Shown: piece by piece, positions 8,158 through 16,303 of the stretch
Layout of the letters: each line of letters starts with the position of its first letter
Numbering within the stretch: the stretch's first letter is position 1
Origin: Pacificispira spongiicola
Lineage (GTDB): Bacteria; Pseudomonadota; Alphaproteobacteria; UBA8366; Aestuariispiraceae
Direction: 5' to 3'
Length of the DNA stretch: 64,000 nt
Assembly: GCF_012926505.1 (NCBI RefSeq)
Contig: NZ_JABBNT010000004.1
Location: 1-64,000, forward strand
Notes under the pieces: model-generated
What the model was told of the DNA's origin: nothing
Seen by the model: only the letters and a program-made list of their open reading frames with translations
Databases searched by the model: none
Made by a program: the position numbers and the translations under genes

Positions 8158-9954
8158 GTGACGACCAAACCGCCATCCCGTCCCGACGCCTCGACGTTGG
8201 TCAGCAATGCGCTGACGGCAGCGGGCGATCTTGCCTATTGCTGGAACCTGCAAGCCGACGATATCGCCTGGATAGGCGATTCCAAATCGATGCTGGGCGG
8301 CGGCAGTTTTGACGATGTCGATACCGGCGAGAGTTTCGGTGAGCGGATCAATCCGGAAGACCTCGCCCGCCGCTTGCAAGTTCTGAATCGGCACCTCGCC
8401 ACCGGCAAACCCTATGACTGCGAATACCGTATCCGCCGCAAGGACGGGGCTTTCTGCTGGGTCCATGATCGGGGCGGCGCGGTCTATGACGAGATGGGGG
8501 CCCCGGCCTATTTCTACGGGACGCTGCGTGTCGTTACCGGCCGGAAGCAGCAGGAAAGCCTGCTGGAACATCGGGCGAATTACGACGATTTGACCGGGCA
8601 TTTGAATAAGGTGCGCCTGCGGGAAGCGCTGCAGAACGCGCTGTCCTATAACGAACGCTACAAGGTTTCAGGCGGTTATCTGGCCATCGGGATCGACAAA
8701 TTGTCGATGATCAACGACGGCTATGGGCATGAAACGGCGGATGCGGTGATCGTCGGCGTCGGCCAGCGGGTCGAACGCTGCCTGCGTGTGACCGACGTGA
8801 TCGGACGCATCGGCGGCGACCGGTTCGGCTGCGTCCTGTCCCATTGCGATGAGCACGGGCTGCAGATCACGGCGGAAAAGATTTTGGACAGTTTCCGGTC
8901 TTCGCCGATCGAAACGCCTAGCGGGCCGGTCCATATCACGGTGTCGGTCGGCGGCACGCCCATTCCCGGCTTTACGCGGACAGCGCTGGACGCCATGACC
9001 GGGGCCGAAAGCGCCCTGGCCGAAGCGAAAGCCATGGGCCGCAATTGCTACGTTCTCTATCGTGTGACGGAAGAGCAGCGTCAGCGGCAGCGCACGAATA
9101 TCTCCGTCGGTGAAAAAGTCCTGAAGGCGCTGGACGAAGGGCGCATCGTGCTGGCCTATCAGCCGGTCGTCGACGCCACGACGCAGAAGATCAGCTATTA
9201 CGAAACGCTGATCCGGATGATCGACCCGGACGGCAAGATCGTGCCTGCCGGCCAGTTCATACCGATCGTTGAGAAGCTGGGCATGATCCGGCCGCTGGAC
9301 TTGCGTGCCCTGGAACTCGCCGTGGGCGATCTGACGGTTCAATCCGCCGTCCATCTAGCGGTCAACGTATCCAGTCTGACGGTGACCGATCCCGCGTGGC
9401 TGCGCACCTTGATGAGCCTGATCAAGGGCCGTCCCGATGTCGCCAAGCGCCTGACGATCGAGATCACGGAAACCGCGGCGCTGGAAGATTTCGACGTGAC
9501 GTCGCGTTTCGTCAGCACGGTGCGCGACCTGGGCTGCAAGGTGGCGCTGGACGATTTTGGGTCCGGCTATACGTCCTTCCGGCATATGAAGTCGCTGACC
9601 GTCGATGTCGTGAAGATCGACGGCGCCTTTGTGAAGGACGTGGCGACGAACCGCGAAAATCAGATGTTCATTCGGACCTTGCTGGGGTTGGCCGACGGTT
9701 TCGGGCTACAGACGGTCGCGGAATGCATCGAGACCGAAGAAGAGGCCGAAATCCTGACGCGCGAAGGCGCGGATTTCCTGCAAGGCTGGTATTTCGGGAA
9801 GCCGATCGTCGACCCGGTCTGGAAGGACGGCACGATCGTCCCGGATGGCGAGGCCGATCCCCCTAATACGGATGGAAAAGACGACAAAACCATGTCCGGC
9901 GCTGCCGGTGGAACGGTCGTGCATTTCCTGTCCCGCGGCCAGAAAAAGCCTTAG
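8158..9954 (+). CDS. PAS-GGDEF-EAL protein with degenerate GGDEF
   Basis: About 598 residues: an N-terminal PAS-like sensor (30-145, ending CWVHDRGGAVYDE and a FYGTLRVVTGRK PAC end), a GGDEF domain (about 150-305) and an EAL domain (about 325-575). The GGDEF signature is GGDRF (219-223), so the catalytic Glu is Arg and cyclase activity is unlikely. The EAL domain keeps E349 in YETL, NVSS, EITET, DDFGSG, VKIDG and QGWYFGKP, so it is probably an active c-di-GMP phosphodiesterase. I choose the GTG at 8158, which has GGGGGA upstream; a GTG at 8122 is also in frame. No partner gene adjoins it. Confidence 0.9.
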   Translation: MTTKPPSRPDASTLVSNALTAAGDLAYCWNLQADDIAWIGDSKSMLGGGSFDDVDTGESFGERINPEDLARRLQVLNRHLATGKPYDCEYRIRRKDGAFCWVHDRGGAVYDEMGAPAYFYGTLRVVTGRKQQESLLEHRANYDDLTGHLNKVRLREALQNALSYNERYKVSGGYLAIGIDKLSMINDGYGHETADAVIVGVGQRVERCLRVTDVIGRIGGDRFGCVLSHCDEHGLQITAEKILDSFRSSPIETPSGPVHITVSVGGTPIPGFTRTALDAMTGAESALAEAKAMGRNCYVLYRVTEEQRQRQRTNISVGEKVLKALDEGRIVLAYQPVVDATTQKISYYETLIRMIDPDGKIVPAGQFIPIVEKLGMIRPLDLRALELAVGDLTVQSAVHLAVNVSSLTVTDPAWLRTLMSLIKGRPDVAKRLTIEITETAALEDFDVTSRFVSTVRDLGCKVALDDFGSGYTSFRHMKSLTVDVVKIDGAFVKDVATNRENQMFIRTLLGLADGFGLQTVAECIETEEEAEILTREGADFLQGWYFGKPIVDPVWKDGTIVPDGEADPPNTDGKDDKTMSGAAGGTVVHFLSRGQKKP

Positions 9955-10001
9955 GGCTTTCAATCCAAGTTTTCGGGTAAGCGATTGGGGTGGGCTGCGT
10001 G

Positions 10002-10673
10002 TCAGCCCTTGCTGCCGCGCATGGCCTTGATCTGCTTCTGCATTTCTTCAAGTTGCCGTTCCAGCGCCTCGACCTTGTCTTCACCACCGCCGGAGGCTGT
10101 GCTTTCCGAGGTGTCCGACGCTTTACCGGGGACGGGTTTTTCGCCCTCGCCCGCGAAGGGGGAGAACATCTGCATGGCACGTTCGAACATGGCCATGTTC
10201 TGCTTGCCCAGCTCTTCCAACGGACCGAAGGGGAAGACTGTGCCGAACGTACCCTGCACGTATTCCCGCATCTTTTCCTGATTGTCGGTGAAGGACCGGA
10301 TCGACATGTCCAGATACTTCGGCAGCATCATGCTGTGCATATTGTCGCCGTAGAAACCGATCAGGCTGCGCAGGAAGCTGACGGGCAGCAGATTCTGTCC
10401 GTTCTTCGCTTCTTCCTCGACGATGATCTGGGTCAGGACCGCGCGGGTGATATCCTCACCCGTCTTGGCGTCGAAGACAGCGAAATCGATGCCTTCGCGC
10501 ACCATCTGCGACAGGTGGTCCAGGGTAACGTAGCTGCTCGTCGCCGTGTTGTAGAGGCGCCGATTCGCGTATTTTTTGATCGTGATCGGCTGGGCGGTGC
10601 TGGCCTCGCCGGTTTTCGCTTCCTCCGGAGCCACCGACTCCGTTTTCCCGTTCGCAGGTTTTTCCTGGCTCAT
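10002..10673 (-). CDS. phaR: Polyhydroxyalkanoate synthesis repressor PhaR
   Basis: The 223-residue protein has a disordered N-terminus, then the PHB/PHA accumulation regulator DNA-binding domain (IKKYANRRLYNTATSSYVTL, residues about 32-51) and the PHB_acc repeats (GFYGDNMHSMMLPKYLD, EYVQGTFGTVFPFGPLEELG). The tail ends in a coiled coil (KVEALERQLEEMQKQIKAM). PhaR binds PHA granules and DNA and represses phasin and synthase genes until polymer accumulates. It is divergent from a phasin-like gene across a 161-bp gap, the classical arrangement for its target. Confidence 0.93.
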   Translation of the reverse strand: MSQEKPANGKTESVAPEEAKTGEASTAQPITIKKYANRRLYNTATSSYVTLDHLSQMVREGIDFAVFDAKTGEDITRAVLTQIIVEEEAKNGQNLLPVSFLRSLIGFYGDNMHSMMLPKYLDMSIRSFTDNQEKMREYVQGTFGTVFPFGPLEELGKQNMAMFERAMQMFSPFAGEGEKPVPGKASDTSESTASGGGEDKVEALERQLEEMQKQIKAMRGSKG

Positions 10674-10778
10674 TCTCTTTTACCTCTTCGATCCGCGTGA
10701 TCGGGTCCGCAAGGATTGAAATCGTATCGACAAAGGGCGCGGATCGCACTGCGGAAAGGAAGTGTGCACCCGTCGGCG

Positions 10779-10790
10779 CTGCAGTGCAAT
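10779..10790. promoter_or_regulatory. Candidate PhaR operator
   Basis: CTGCAGTGCAAT lies in the divergent phaR/phasin-like gap. PhaR proteins are known to bind TGC/GCA-rich elements near their own gene and phasin genes. This is a short, low-information match, proposed because of its position 45 bp before the phasin-like start. Confidence 0.3.
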
Positions 10791-10834
10791 AGACCTGTTC
10801 GCGATGCGGTGGTCGCGTTATAGTTCCGGACATC

Positions 10835-11377
10835 ATGACCAAGAACAACGACAATACCGGGCCTACTGGCGGTGGTGACGGCTCCGGAAACGACCATGGC
10901 GACGATCCGGCGGAACTCGCCCGTCGCTTTGTCGATCTTTGGCAATCCCAAATTTCGGCAATGGGAAGCGATCCCGACCTGACGCGCAGCATGGAAGAAT
11001 CCGTGCGCGCCTGGCAGAATTTTACTTCCAGCCTGATGGCGGGTCAGGGGCCGAACGCGTCCCCCATGGACGGCGTTATGCAGGCGATGGCAGCTTGGGG
11101 ACAGCATGACGCAGGCGCACAGCACCAGAAATCGGATCGGCCCAAGACCGCTGCCGGTGCATCTGATGGCGGCGAGCGGATTTTACATGAGCTCGATCGC
11201 CGCCTCGCTCGCATTGAGGAGCGGCTCGCTCGTCTGGAATCCCGACCTTCGGGCGGAAGCGGAAAAACTGACGGCGGCGTTGGAAAATCTGCCTCCCGGA
11301 AAACCGCAGCAAAAAAAGCCGCAACAAAGAAAACAGCAGCCAAACGACCTCGCAAAAAGCCGGCAACCAAGTCCTGA
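10835..11377 (+). CDS. Phasin-like / PhaE-like protein with basic Ala-Lys tail
   Basis: The 180-residue protein has a polar Gly/Asn/Asp-rich start and an amphipathic helical part (LARRFVDLWQSQISAMGS, about 29-46). A heptad coiled coil follows (ILHELDRRLARIEERLARLE, about 116-135), then a tail of AAKK/ATKK/AAKR motifs. A helix plus an Ala-Lys-rich tail recalls the granule-associated PhaF phasins, which also bind DNA; the first half resembles PhaE-like subunits. It is divergent from phaR and precedes a PHA-synthase-like gene. Its last 272 bp overlap that gene in another frame. The functional call is inferred from context and composition. Confidence 0.72.
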   Translation: MTKNNDNTGPTGGGDGSGNDHGDDPAELARRFVDLWQSQISAMGSDPDLTRSMEESVRAWQNFTSSLMAGQGPNASPMDGVMQAMAAWGQHDAGAQHQKSDRPKTAAGASDGGERILHELDRRLARIEERLARLESRPSGGSGKTDGGVGKSASRKTAAKKAATKKTAAKRPRKKPATKS

Positions 11378-12419
11378 CGCCGCGTTTCCCCTAGCCGTCG
11401 AGCGGGAGGCGCGATCGCGGCTGTGCCGTATGCTGCGCGGGATAGAGAGATACCGGTCGCATCCGTATCGCCGCACCGACAGCACCCCGGATGCCTTGTG
11501 GCGGGAAGGGACGTCGACCCTTTTGGATTATCGCGTCTATTTGAAGGGACCGGCCCGACGCCCACCGGTCGTGCTGGTGCCGTCTTTGGTCAACCGGGCC
11601 TATATTCTGGACCTGCGACCGGAACAAAGCCTCGCCCGGTATCTGGCGGACCGGGGGCATCCGGTTTTCCTGATGGATTGGGATGCGCCGGGGGAAACGG
11701 AACGCTCCTTCGACGTGGGTGACTACATTGCCCGGCTGCGGCGGGCTCTGGCTGCGACCGCGCGGGAAATGGGGGAACCGGTTGGACTCGTCGGATATTG
11801 CATGGGCGGGCTGCTGGCGTTGGCGGCGGCCATCGGCATACCCGATACCGCCCGCTCTCTGACATTGATGGCGACGCCGTGGGATTTTCACGCGGAACGA
11901 CCCGAGCAGGCACGTGCCCTTGCGGCGCAACTGCCGGGATGGGAGCCGATGCTGGCGCAACATTCGGAACTTCCGACGGATGTCTTGCAGGCCTTGTTCA
12001 CGGCATTGGACCCGTTGCTGGCCTTCCGGAAATTCGCGTGGTTCGACAAACTGAACCCGGACAGCGATGCGGCGAAGGCGTTTGTCGCCCTTGAAGACTG
12101 GCTGAATGACGGCGTCCCGCTCAGCGCCCCGGTGGCGCGCGACTGTATTCGAGGCTGGTATGGCGAAAATCGTCCGGGGCGCGGGATTTGGATCGTGGAT
12201 GGGTTGCCGGTCGATCCCGCCGCCTGGACGAAACCCACCCTGGCGCTGATCCCTGCCGGAGACCGGATCGTGCCGCCGGGATCGGCGCTTGCTCTCGCCG
12301 GTGCCGTGCCGGACTGTCGGATCGAAACCCCGTCGATCGGCCATATCGGCATGATCGTGGCCGGGAATGCCCGGCGGGCGGTTTGGGAACCGCTCACGGA
12401 ATTCCTGGATTCTTGGTGA
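11106..12419 (+). CDS. PHA synthase-like alpha/beta hydrolase
   Basis: The 437-residue protein has the PHA synthase nucleophile box GYCMGG with Cys232, an Asp in PAGDRIVPP and a His in SIGHIGM. The N-terminal RPLPVHLMAAS and GSLVWNPDL segments match the start of PhaC-like hydrolases of related alphaproteobacteria. It may polymerise hydroxyacyl-CoA or act as a granule hydrolase. The ATG at 11106 has GGGGA just upstream and lies inside the phasin-like gene, giving a 272-bp overlap. A later in-frame ATG at 11430 would avoid the overlap but has no visible ribosome site and would remove the conserved N-terminus. Followed by phaA. Confidence 0.85.
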   Translation: MTQAHSTRNRIGPRPLPVHLMAASGFYMSSIAASLALRSGSLVWNPDLRAEAEKLTAALENLPPGKPQQKKPQQRKQQPNDLAKSRQPSPDAAFPLAVEREARSRLCRMLRGIERYRSHPYRRTDSTPDALWREGTSTLLDYRVYLKGPARRPPVVLVPSLVNRAYILDLRPEQSLARYLADRGHPVFLMDWDAPGETERSFDVGDYIARLRRALAATAREMGEPVGLVGYCMGGLLALAAAIGIPDTARSLTLMATPWDFHAERPEQARALAAQLPGWEPMLAQHSELPTDVLQALFTALDPLLAFRKFAWFDKLNPDSDAAKAFVALEDWLNDGVPLSAPVARDCIRGWYGENRPGRGIWIVDGLPVDPAAWTKPTLALIPAGDRIVPPGSALALAGAVPDCRIETPSIGHIGMIVAGNARRAVWEPLTEFLDSW

Positions 12420-12587
12420 CCCTGCGCTATCTTTGAACCAGCGGTTGATCCAAGTCATGGCTTGGCGGTATGTTGCGGCGCACAAAACTGTCGCGACGAA
12501 GGGCACGCCCTTCGATGGAGAACGCAGCCGAATTCGGAAGACCGGAAAACCGTCCGAAAAGCGGCCTTAATTGGGAGGAGAGATCCG

Positions 12588-13763
12588 ATGTCCGATATCG
12601 TTATTGTTGGTGCCGCGCGCACCCCCGTCGGTGCATTCAATGGAACCATCAGCGGGGTCAGCGCCGCGTCCCTGGGGGCAACCGCGATCCGCGCAGCGAT
12701 GGAACGCGCGAAAGTCGCGCCGGAAGATGTCGACGAGGTCGTGATGGGCCAGATTCTGACCGGGGGTGAAGGCCAGAACCCGGCGCGTCAGGCGGCGATC
12801 GAGGCCGGTATTCCCGACGACAAGACGGCCTATGTCATCAATCAGGTCTGTGGGTCCGGCTTGCGCACGGTCGCGCTGGGCATGCAGGCGATCCTGGCGG
12901 GCGATGCCGATATCGTCGTCGCCGGCGGTCAGGAGAATATGAGCCTCGCCCCGCATTGCGCGCATCTGCGCAACGGTCAGAAAATGGGCGATATGAAATT
13001 CGTCGATACGATGATCAAGGACGGTCTGTGGTGTGCCTTCAACGGCTATCACATGGGCAACACGGCGGAAAACGTCGCCCGCAAATGGCAACTGACGCGT
13101 GAAGAGCAGGACGAATTCGCCGTGGCGTCCCAGTCCAAGGCCGAAGCCGCCCAGAAGGCCGGTAAATTTGTGGACGAGATCACCCCGGTCACCGTGAAGA
13201 CCCGTAAGGGCGAGATCGTGTTCGACGCGGATGAATATCCGAAGCACGGCACGACCATGGAAGGGCTGGCGAAACTGCGCCCGGCCTTCGACAAGGAAGG
13301 CACGGTGACGGCGGGCAACGCCTCCGGCATCAATGACGGCGCGTCGGCGGTGGTGCTGATGTCCGCCGCCGAAGCGGCGAAGCGCGGCCTGACCCCGTTG
13401 GCGCGGATCGCCTCCTGGGCAACGGCGGGCGTCGATCCGGCGATCATGGGCACGGGGCCGATCCCGTCGTCCCGTAAGGCGCTGGAAAAGGCAGGGTGGA
13501 GCGTCGACGACCTCGACCTCATCGAAGCGAACGAAGCCTTCGCCGCGCAGGCCCTGGCCGTGAATAAGGATATGGGCTGGGATCCGGCGAAGGTGAACGT
13601 CAATGGCGGCGCCATCGCGCTGGGCCATCCGATCGGCGCGTCCGGCAACCGCGTCTTCGTCACGCTGCTGCACGAAATGGCAAAGCGGGATGCGAAAAAA
13701 GGTCTGGCCACCTTGTGCATCGGCGGCGGCATGGGCGTCGCGATGTGTATCGAACGCGCCTAA
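12588..13763 (+). CDS. phaA: Acetyl-CoA C-acetyltransferase (thiolase)
   Basis: This 391-residue thiolase condenses two acetyl-CoA to acetoacetyl-CoA, the first step of PHB synthesis; it can also run in reverse. Cys88 in NQVCGSG is the acylation nucleophile, GHPIGASG carries the His and [10 protein letters not shown] holds the second Cys. The start at 12588 has a strong GGGAGGAGAG ribosome site and gives the canonical [16 protein letters not shown]-terminus; an upstream extension in the same frame to 12462 is not conserved. Neighbours phaR, phasin-like and PHA-synthase-like genes support the PHA role. No phaB reductase is present in the window. Confidence 0.94.
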   Translation: MSDIVIVGAARTPVGAFNGTISGVSAASLGATAIRAAMERAKVAPEDVDEVVMGQILTGGEGQNPARQAAIEAGIPDDKTAYVINQVCGSGLRTVALGMQAILAGDADIVVAGGQENMSLAPHCAHLRNGQKMGDMKFVDTMIKDGLWCAFNGYHMGNTAENVARKWQLTREEQDEFAVASQSKAEAAQKAGKFVDEITPVTVKTRKGEIVFDADEYPKHGTTMEGLAKLRPAFDKEGTVTAGNASGINDGASAVVLMSAAEAAKRGLTPLARIASWATAGVDPAIMGTGPIPSSRKALEKAGWSVDDLDLIEANEAFAAQALAVNKDMGWDPAKVNVNGGAIALGHPIGASGNRVFVTLLHEMAKRDAKKGLATLCIGGGMGVAMCIERA

Positions 13764-13790
13764 GACGTCTACAGTATCGAAAATGGTGTA

Positions 13791-13820
13791 TCGTCCCCGC
13801 TTCGGCGGGGACGATCGTTT
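13791..13820 (+). terminator. Rho-independent terminator after phaA
   Basis: TCGTCCCCGC (13791-13800) and GCGGGGACGA (13805-13814) form a perfect 10-bp stem around a TTCG tetraloop closed by C-G, followed by TCGTTTT. It sits 27 bp after the phaA stop. Confidence 0.88.
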
Positions 13821-13833
13821 TAGAGGGGACGTC

Positions 13834-14232
13834 ATGGGGAACGGTGAAACCGATCTGGCGACACTGATCGCGGGAATGGACCCGGTTCTGGATCCGGAAA
13901 CCTATATCTTCACGACAGTCCCGGCCGATGCCGATTTGCTGGTGAAGCCCTTGATGCGGTTTTCGGAATCCGAAGGCGACACGCTCATCTTAACGGTTCG
14001 GGATGCGGCAAAAGTTGGAATTTCCGGCGATGCGCGGTTTCGCCGCATCACCCTGACCGTGCATTCGGCGCTGGAGGCGGTGGGCCTGACCGCAGCCTTC
14101 GCCAGCGCCCTGGGCGCGGCGGAAATTCCGGCGAATGTCGTTGCCGGATACTATCACGATCATATCTTCATTCCGGAAAATATGGCGGAACGAGCCGTCG
14201 AAGCCTTGCGGGCCCTGGCCGATCAGGTTTGA
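13834..14232 (+). CDS. ACT-domain protein (DUF2241/ACT_3 type)
   Basis: The 132-residue protein has the ACT_3/DUF2241 pattern: an N-terminal LIAGMDPVLDPETYIFTTV, a central ITLTVHSALEAVGLTAA and a C-terminal NVVAGYYHDHIFIP followed by a short helix. ACT folds bind amino acids or small ligands; the target here is unknown. The ATG at 13834 has GAGGGGAC upstream and lies just after the phaA terminator. It probably heads the unit that continues into the nitrilase-like gene 56 bp further on. Confidence 0.85.
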   Translation: MGNGETDLATLIAGMDPVLDPETYIFTTVPADADLLVKPLMRFSESEGDTLILTVRDAAKVGISGDARFRRITLTVHSALEAVGLTAAFASALGAAEIPANVVAGYYHDHIFIPENMAERAVEALRALADQV

Positions 14233-14288
14233 TCGAAAGGCGCCGCGGGCGTAGGCTTTTCGGATTGTCGGGATTGGGAGACGAAGAA

Positions 14289-15236
14289 ATGACTGACAGC
14301 GTATCGATCACGCTCTGGGCGACGAATTTGGCCGTGCCGCTGGCCGGGCCTCAGGATTGGCTGGACCGATTGGAACGTGTTGTCGTGGAGGCGAAAGCGG
14401 AAGGCAGCGCCCTGGTGATCGCGCCGGAATATGTCTCCGAACAATGGTTGACCTATCACGGTCACGACGCGGCGCTGACCGACGAGCCGGCGCGCATGGC
14501 GGAATCCGGTGCGGCGCTGGTGCCGGGCATTCAGGCGCTGGCCGACACGCACGGTATGGACATCATGGCCGGGTCATGGCCGGTCCCGCGTCCCGACGGG
14601 CGCTACAGCAACGGCGCGCATCTGTTCCGCGCCGGCGGCGATGCGCCGCTGATTCAGCGCAAACTGTGCATGACGCCGTCGGAAAAGGACCCGGCGAGCT
14701 GGGGTATCGTTCCGCATGAGGAAATGCAGGTCTTCGAATGGAACGGCCTGAAATGCGCCATCGTGATCTGCCTGGACATCGAACTGCCCGCGTTGTCGAT
14801 GAAATTCGCGCAAACCGCGCCGGACCTGGACATTATCTTCTGCCCGTCGATGACGGAAAAGCTGTCGGGTTATTCCCGCGTTTTCGGCTGCGCCAAGGCG
14901 CGGGCGGTGGAACTGATGACCACCGTCGCCGTCTGCGGCGTGATCGGGTCGACCCCGCTGGGCGAAGGGCGCCCGAACGTGTCGGGTGCGGCGGTCTATC
15001 TGCCCTGTGAGGCGGAGTTGGGTTTCGACGGACGGTTCGCGGAAATCGGCCCGTTCAACGAAGCCCCGGTCGGCGACGATCTGGGGCCGCGCCTGCATGC
15101 GAAGAATATACCCATCGGCGTTGTCCGCAAACTGCGCGCGTCCCAGCCCGAAGTCTGGCCCGGCGCCTGGACGGGCGAGGGCGTTTCCGTAACCCGCGTC
15201 GCGGATCGTGCCGCGTCGCTTAAGAAATCGGCTTAA
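14289..15236 (+). CDS. Carbon-nitrogen hydrolase (nitrilase superfamily)
   Basis: The 315-residue enzyme has the complete Glu-Lys-Cys triad of the nitrilase superfamily: E47 in APEYVSE, K125 in IQRKLCMTP and C161 in VICLDIE. It therefore hydrolyses an amide, nitrile or carbamoyl substrate in the cytoplasm; the branch is not clear from the motifs. I choose ATG 14289, which has GGGAGACGAAG upstream. The next gene, a 68-residue membrane protein, begins 4 bp after the stop. Confidence 0.88.
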   Translation: MTDSVSITLWATNLAVPLAGPQDWLDRLERVVVEAKAEGSALVIAPEYVSEQWLTYHGHDAALTDEPARMAESGAALVPGIQALADTHGMDIMAGSWPVPRPDGRYSNGAHLFRAGGDAPLIQRKLCMTPSEKDPASWGIVPHEEMQVFEWNGLKCAIVICLDIELPALSMKFAQTAPDLDIIFCPSMTEKLSGYSRVFGCAKARAVELMTTVAVCGVIGSTPLGEGRPNVSGAAVYLPCEAELGFDGRFAEIGPFNEAPVGDDLGPRLHAKNIPIGVVRKLRASQPEVWPGAWTGEGVSVTRVADRAASLKKSA

Positions 15237-15240
15237 AGCA

Positions 15241-15447
15241 ATGACAGTTTTTGCAATCATTCTCATGGTCGTTGCCATGATCGTCACGGCGGGGATTTTG
15301 TTCCTCGGTATTTTCAGCATGACCCGGGGCGGTGCCTTCAACGATAAATGGGGCAACCGTCTGATGCGCTATCGCATCCTGGCGCAGTTCGTGGCGTTGC
15401 TGATGTTCGCCATCGCCGTCAGCATGTTGAGGTCGAACGGAGGCTGA
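15241..15447 (+). CDS. Twin-transmembrane (HIG1-like) small protein
   Basis: This 68-residue membrane protein has two spans (about 2-24 and 44-62) joined by a short loop with GGAFNDKWGNRLMRYR, the core of the HIG1/twin-transmembrane family. Mitochondrial relatives stabilise respiratory complexes; the bacterial role is unsettled. It lies directly before the PduO-type adenosyltransferase, an arrangement I recall as common in alphaproteobacteria. I place the start at ATG 15241, just after the upstream stop. Confidence 0.85.
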   Translation: MTVFAIILMVVAMIVTAGILFLGIFSMTRGGAFNDKWGNRLMRYRILAQFVALLMFAIAVSMLRSNGG

Positions 15448-15456
15448 TCCGGCGGC

Positions 15457-16020
15457 ATGGTCACCCTGTCCAAGATTTATACCCGCACCGGCGATAGCGG
15501 TCAGACATCGCTTGGCGACGGGTCGCGCCGCGCGAAACACGATCTGCGGGTCGAGGCCTATGGCACGGTGGACGAGACCAATGCCGTTCTGGGCATGGTC
15601 CGGCTGCATACGGATGGCGAAATCGACGCCCTGCTGGGTCGGGTTCAGAACGACCTGTTCGACTTGGGCGCGGATTTGTGCACACCGGAAGGAACGGAAC
15701 GTCGGTCGTCTACCCTGCGTATCCAGGAAAGTCAGGTGACGGCGCTGGAAGAGGCGATTGACCGTTACAATGAAAACCTGTCGCCGTTGAACAGTTTTAT
15801 CCTGCCCGGCGGGTCGCCGGCGGGCGCGGTGCTGCATCTGGCGCGCACCGTGTGCCGCAGGGCCGAACGGCTGGTTGTCGAATTGGCGGCGGTGGAAGAC
15901 GTCAATGCCGATGCGGTTAAATACCTGAACCGGCTGTCGGACCTGCTGTTCGTCCTGTCCCGTGTCGCGAATAACGGCGGCAAGGACGACGTCCTGTGGG
16001 TGCCGGGCGCGAACCGGTAG
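15457..16020 (+). CDS. pduO: Cob(I)yrinic acid a,c-diamide adenosyltransferase, PduO type
   Basis: The 187-residue enzyme transfers the 5'-deoxyadenosyl group of ATP to cob(I)alamin. The ATP-binding N-terminus is KIYTRTGDSGQTSLGDG, followed by the helical bundle with VEAYGTVDETNA, the LPGGSPAGAVLHLARTVCRRAER signature region and KYLNRLSDLLFVLSR near the C-terminus. The length is typical. It sits in a tight run with a twin-membrane protein (10 bp upstream) and another small membrane protein (6 bp downstream). Confidence 0.95.
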   Translation: MVTLSKIYTRTGDSGQTSLGDGSRRAKHDLRVEAYGTVDETNAVLGMVRLHTDGEIDALLGRVQNDLFDLGADLCTPEGTERRSSTLRIQESQVTALEEAIDRYNENLSPLNSFILPGGSPAGAVLHLARTVCRRAERLVVELAAVEDVNADAVKYLNRLSDLLFVLSRVANNGGKDDVLWVPGANR

Positions 16021-16025
16021 CGCCC

Positions 16026-16295
16026 ATGTCGATCCTCGTCATCCTGGTCCTGCTGGCCATCACCCTGTGCTGTATTGCGGGGATCGTGCTTCAATTCTAT
16101 GCGTGGCGGCATTTGAAGCCCGGTATTCCGCGTTACGGCCATAAAGACAGCATGTTCCGCAAGCGCGCGGACTATTATACCGAAGACGGCATGCGCTATA
16201 TCGAAATGCAGAAGAAGCTGACCTATGTGATGTTCGGCCTCTTCGTCGTCTTCATCGTTCTGATCGAAACCGGGGTCGCGGACGGAACCAATTAG
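16026..16295 (+). CDS. Small two-span membrane protein of unknown function
   Basis: This 89-residue protein has a hydrophobic N-terminal segment (1-23), a polar middle rich in Arg, Lys and Tyr (RKRADYYTEDGMRYIEMQKK) and a second span (about 66-82). I do not recognise a family. The gene starts 6 bp after the adenosyltransferase stop and ends 8 bp before the next gene, so it belongs to the same transcript. Confidence 0.72.
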   Translation: MSILVILVLLAITLCCIAGIVLQFYAWRHLKPGIPRYGHKDSMFRKRADYYTEDGMRYIEMQKKLTYVMFGLFVVFIVLIETGVADGTN

Positions 16296-16303
16296 GCGCC
16301 GTC

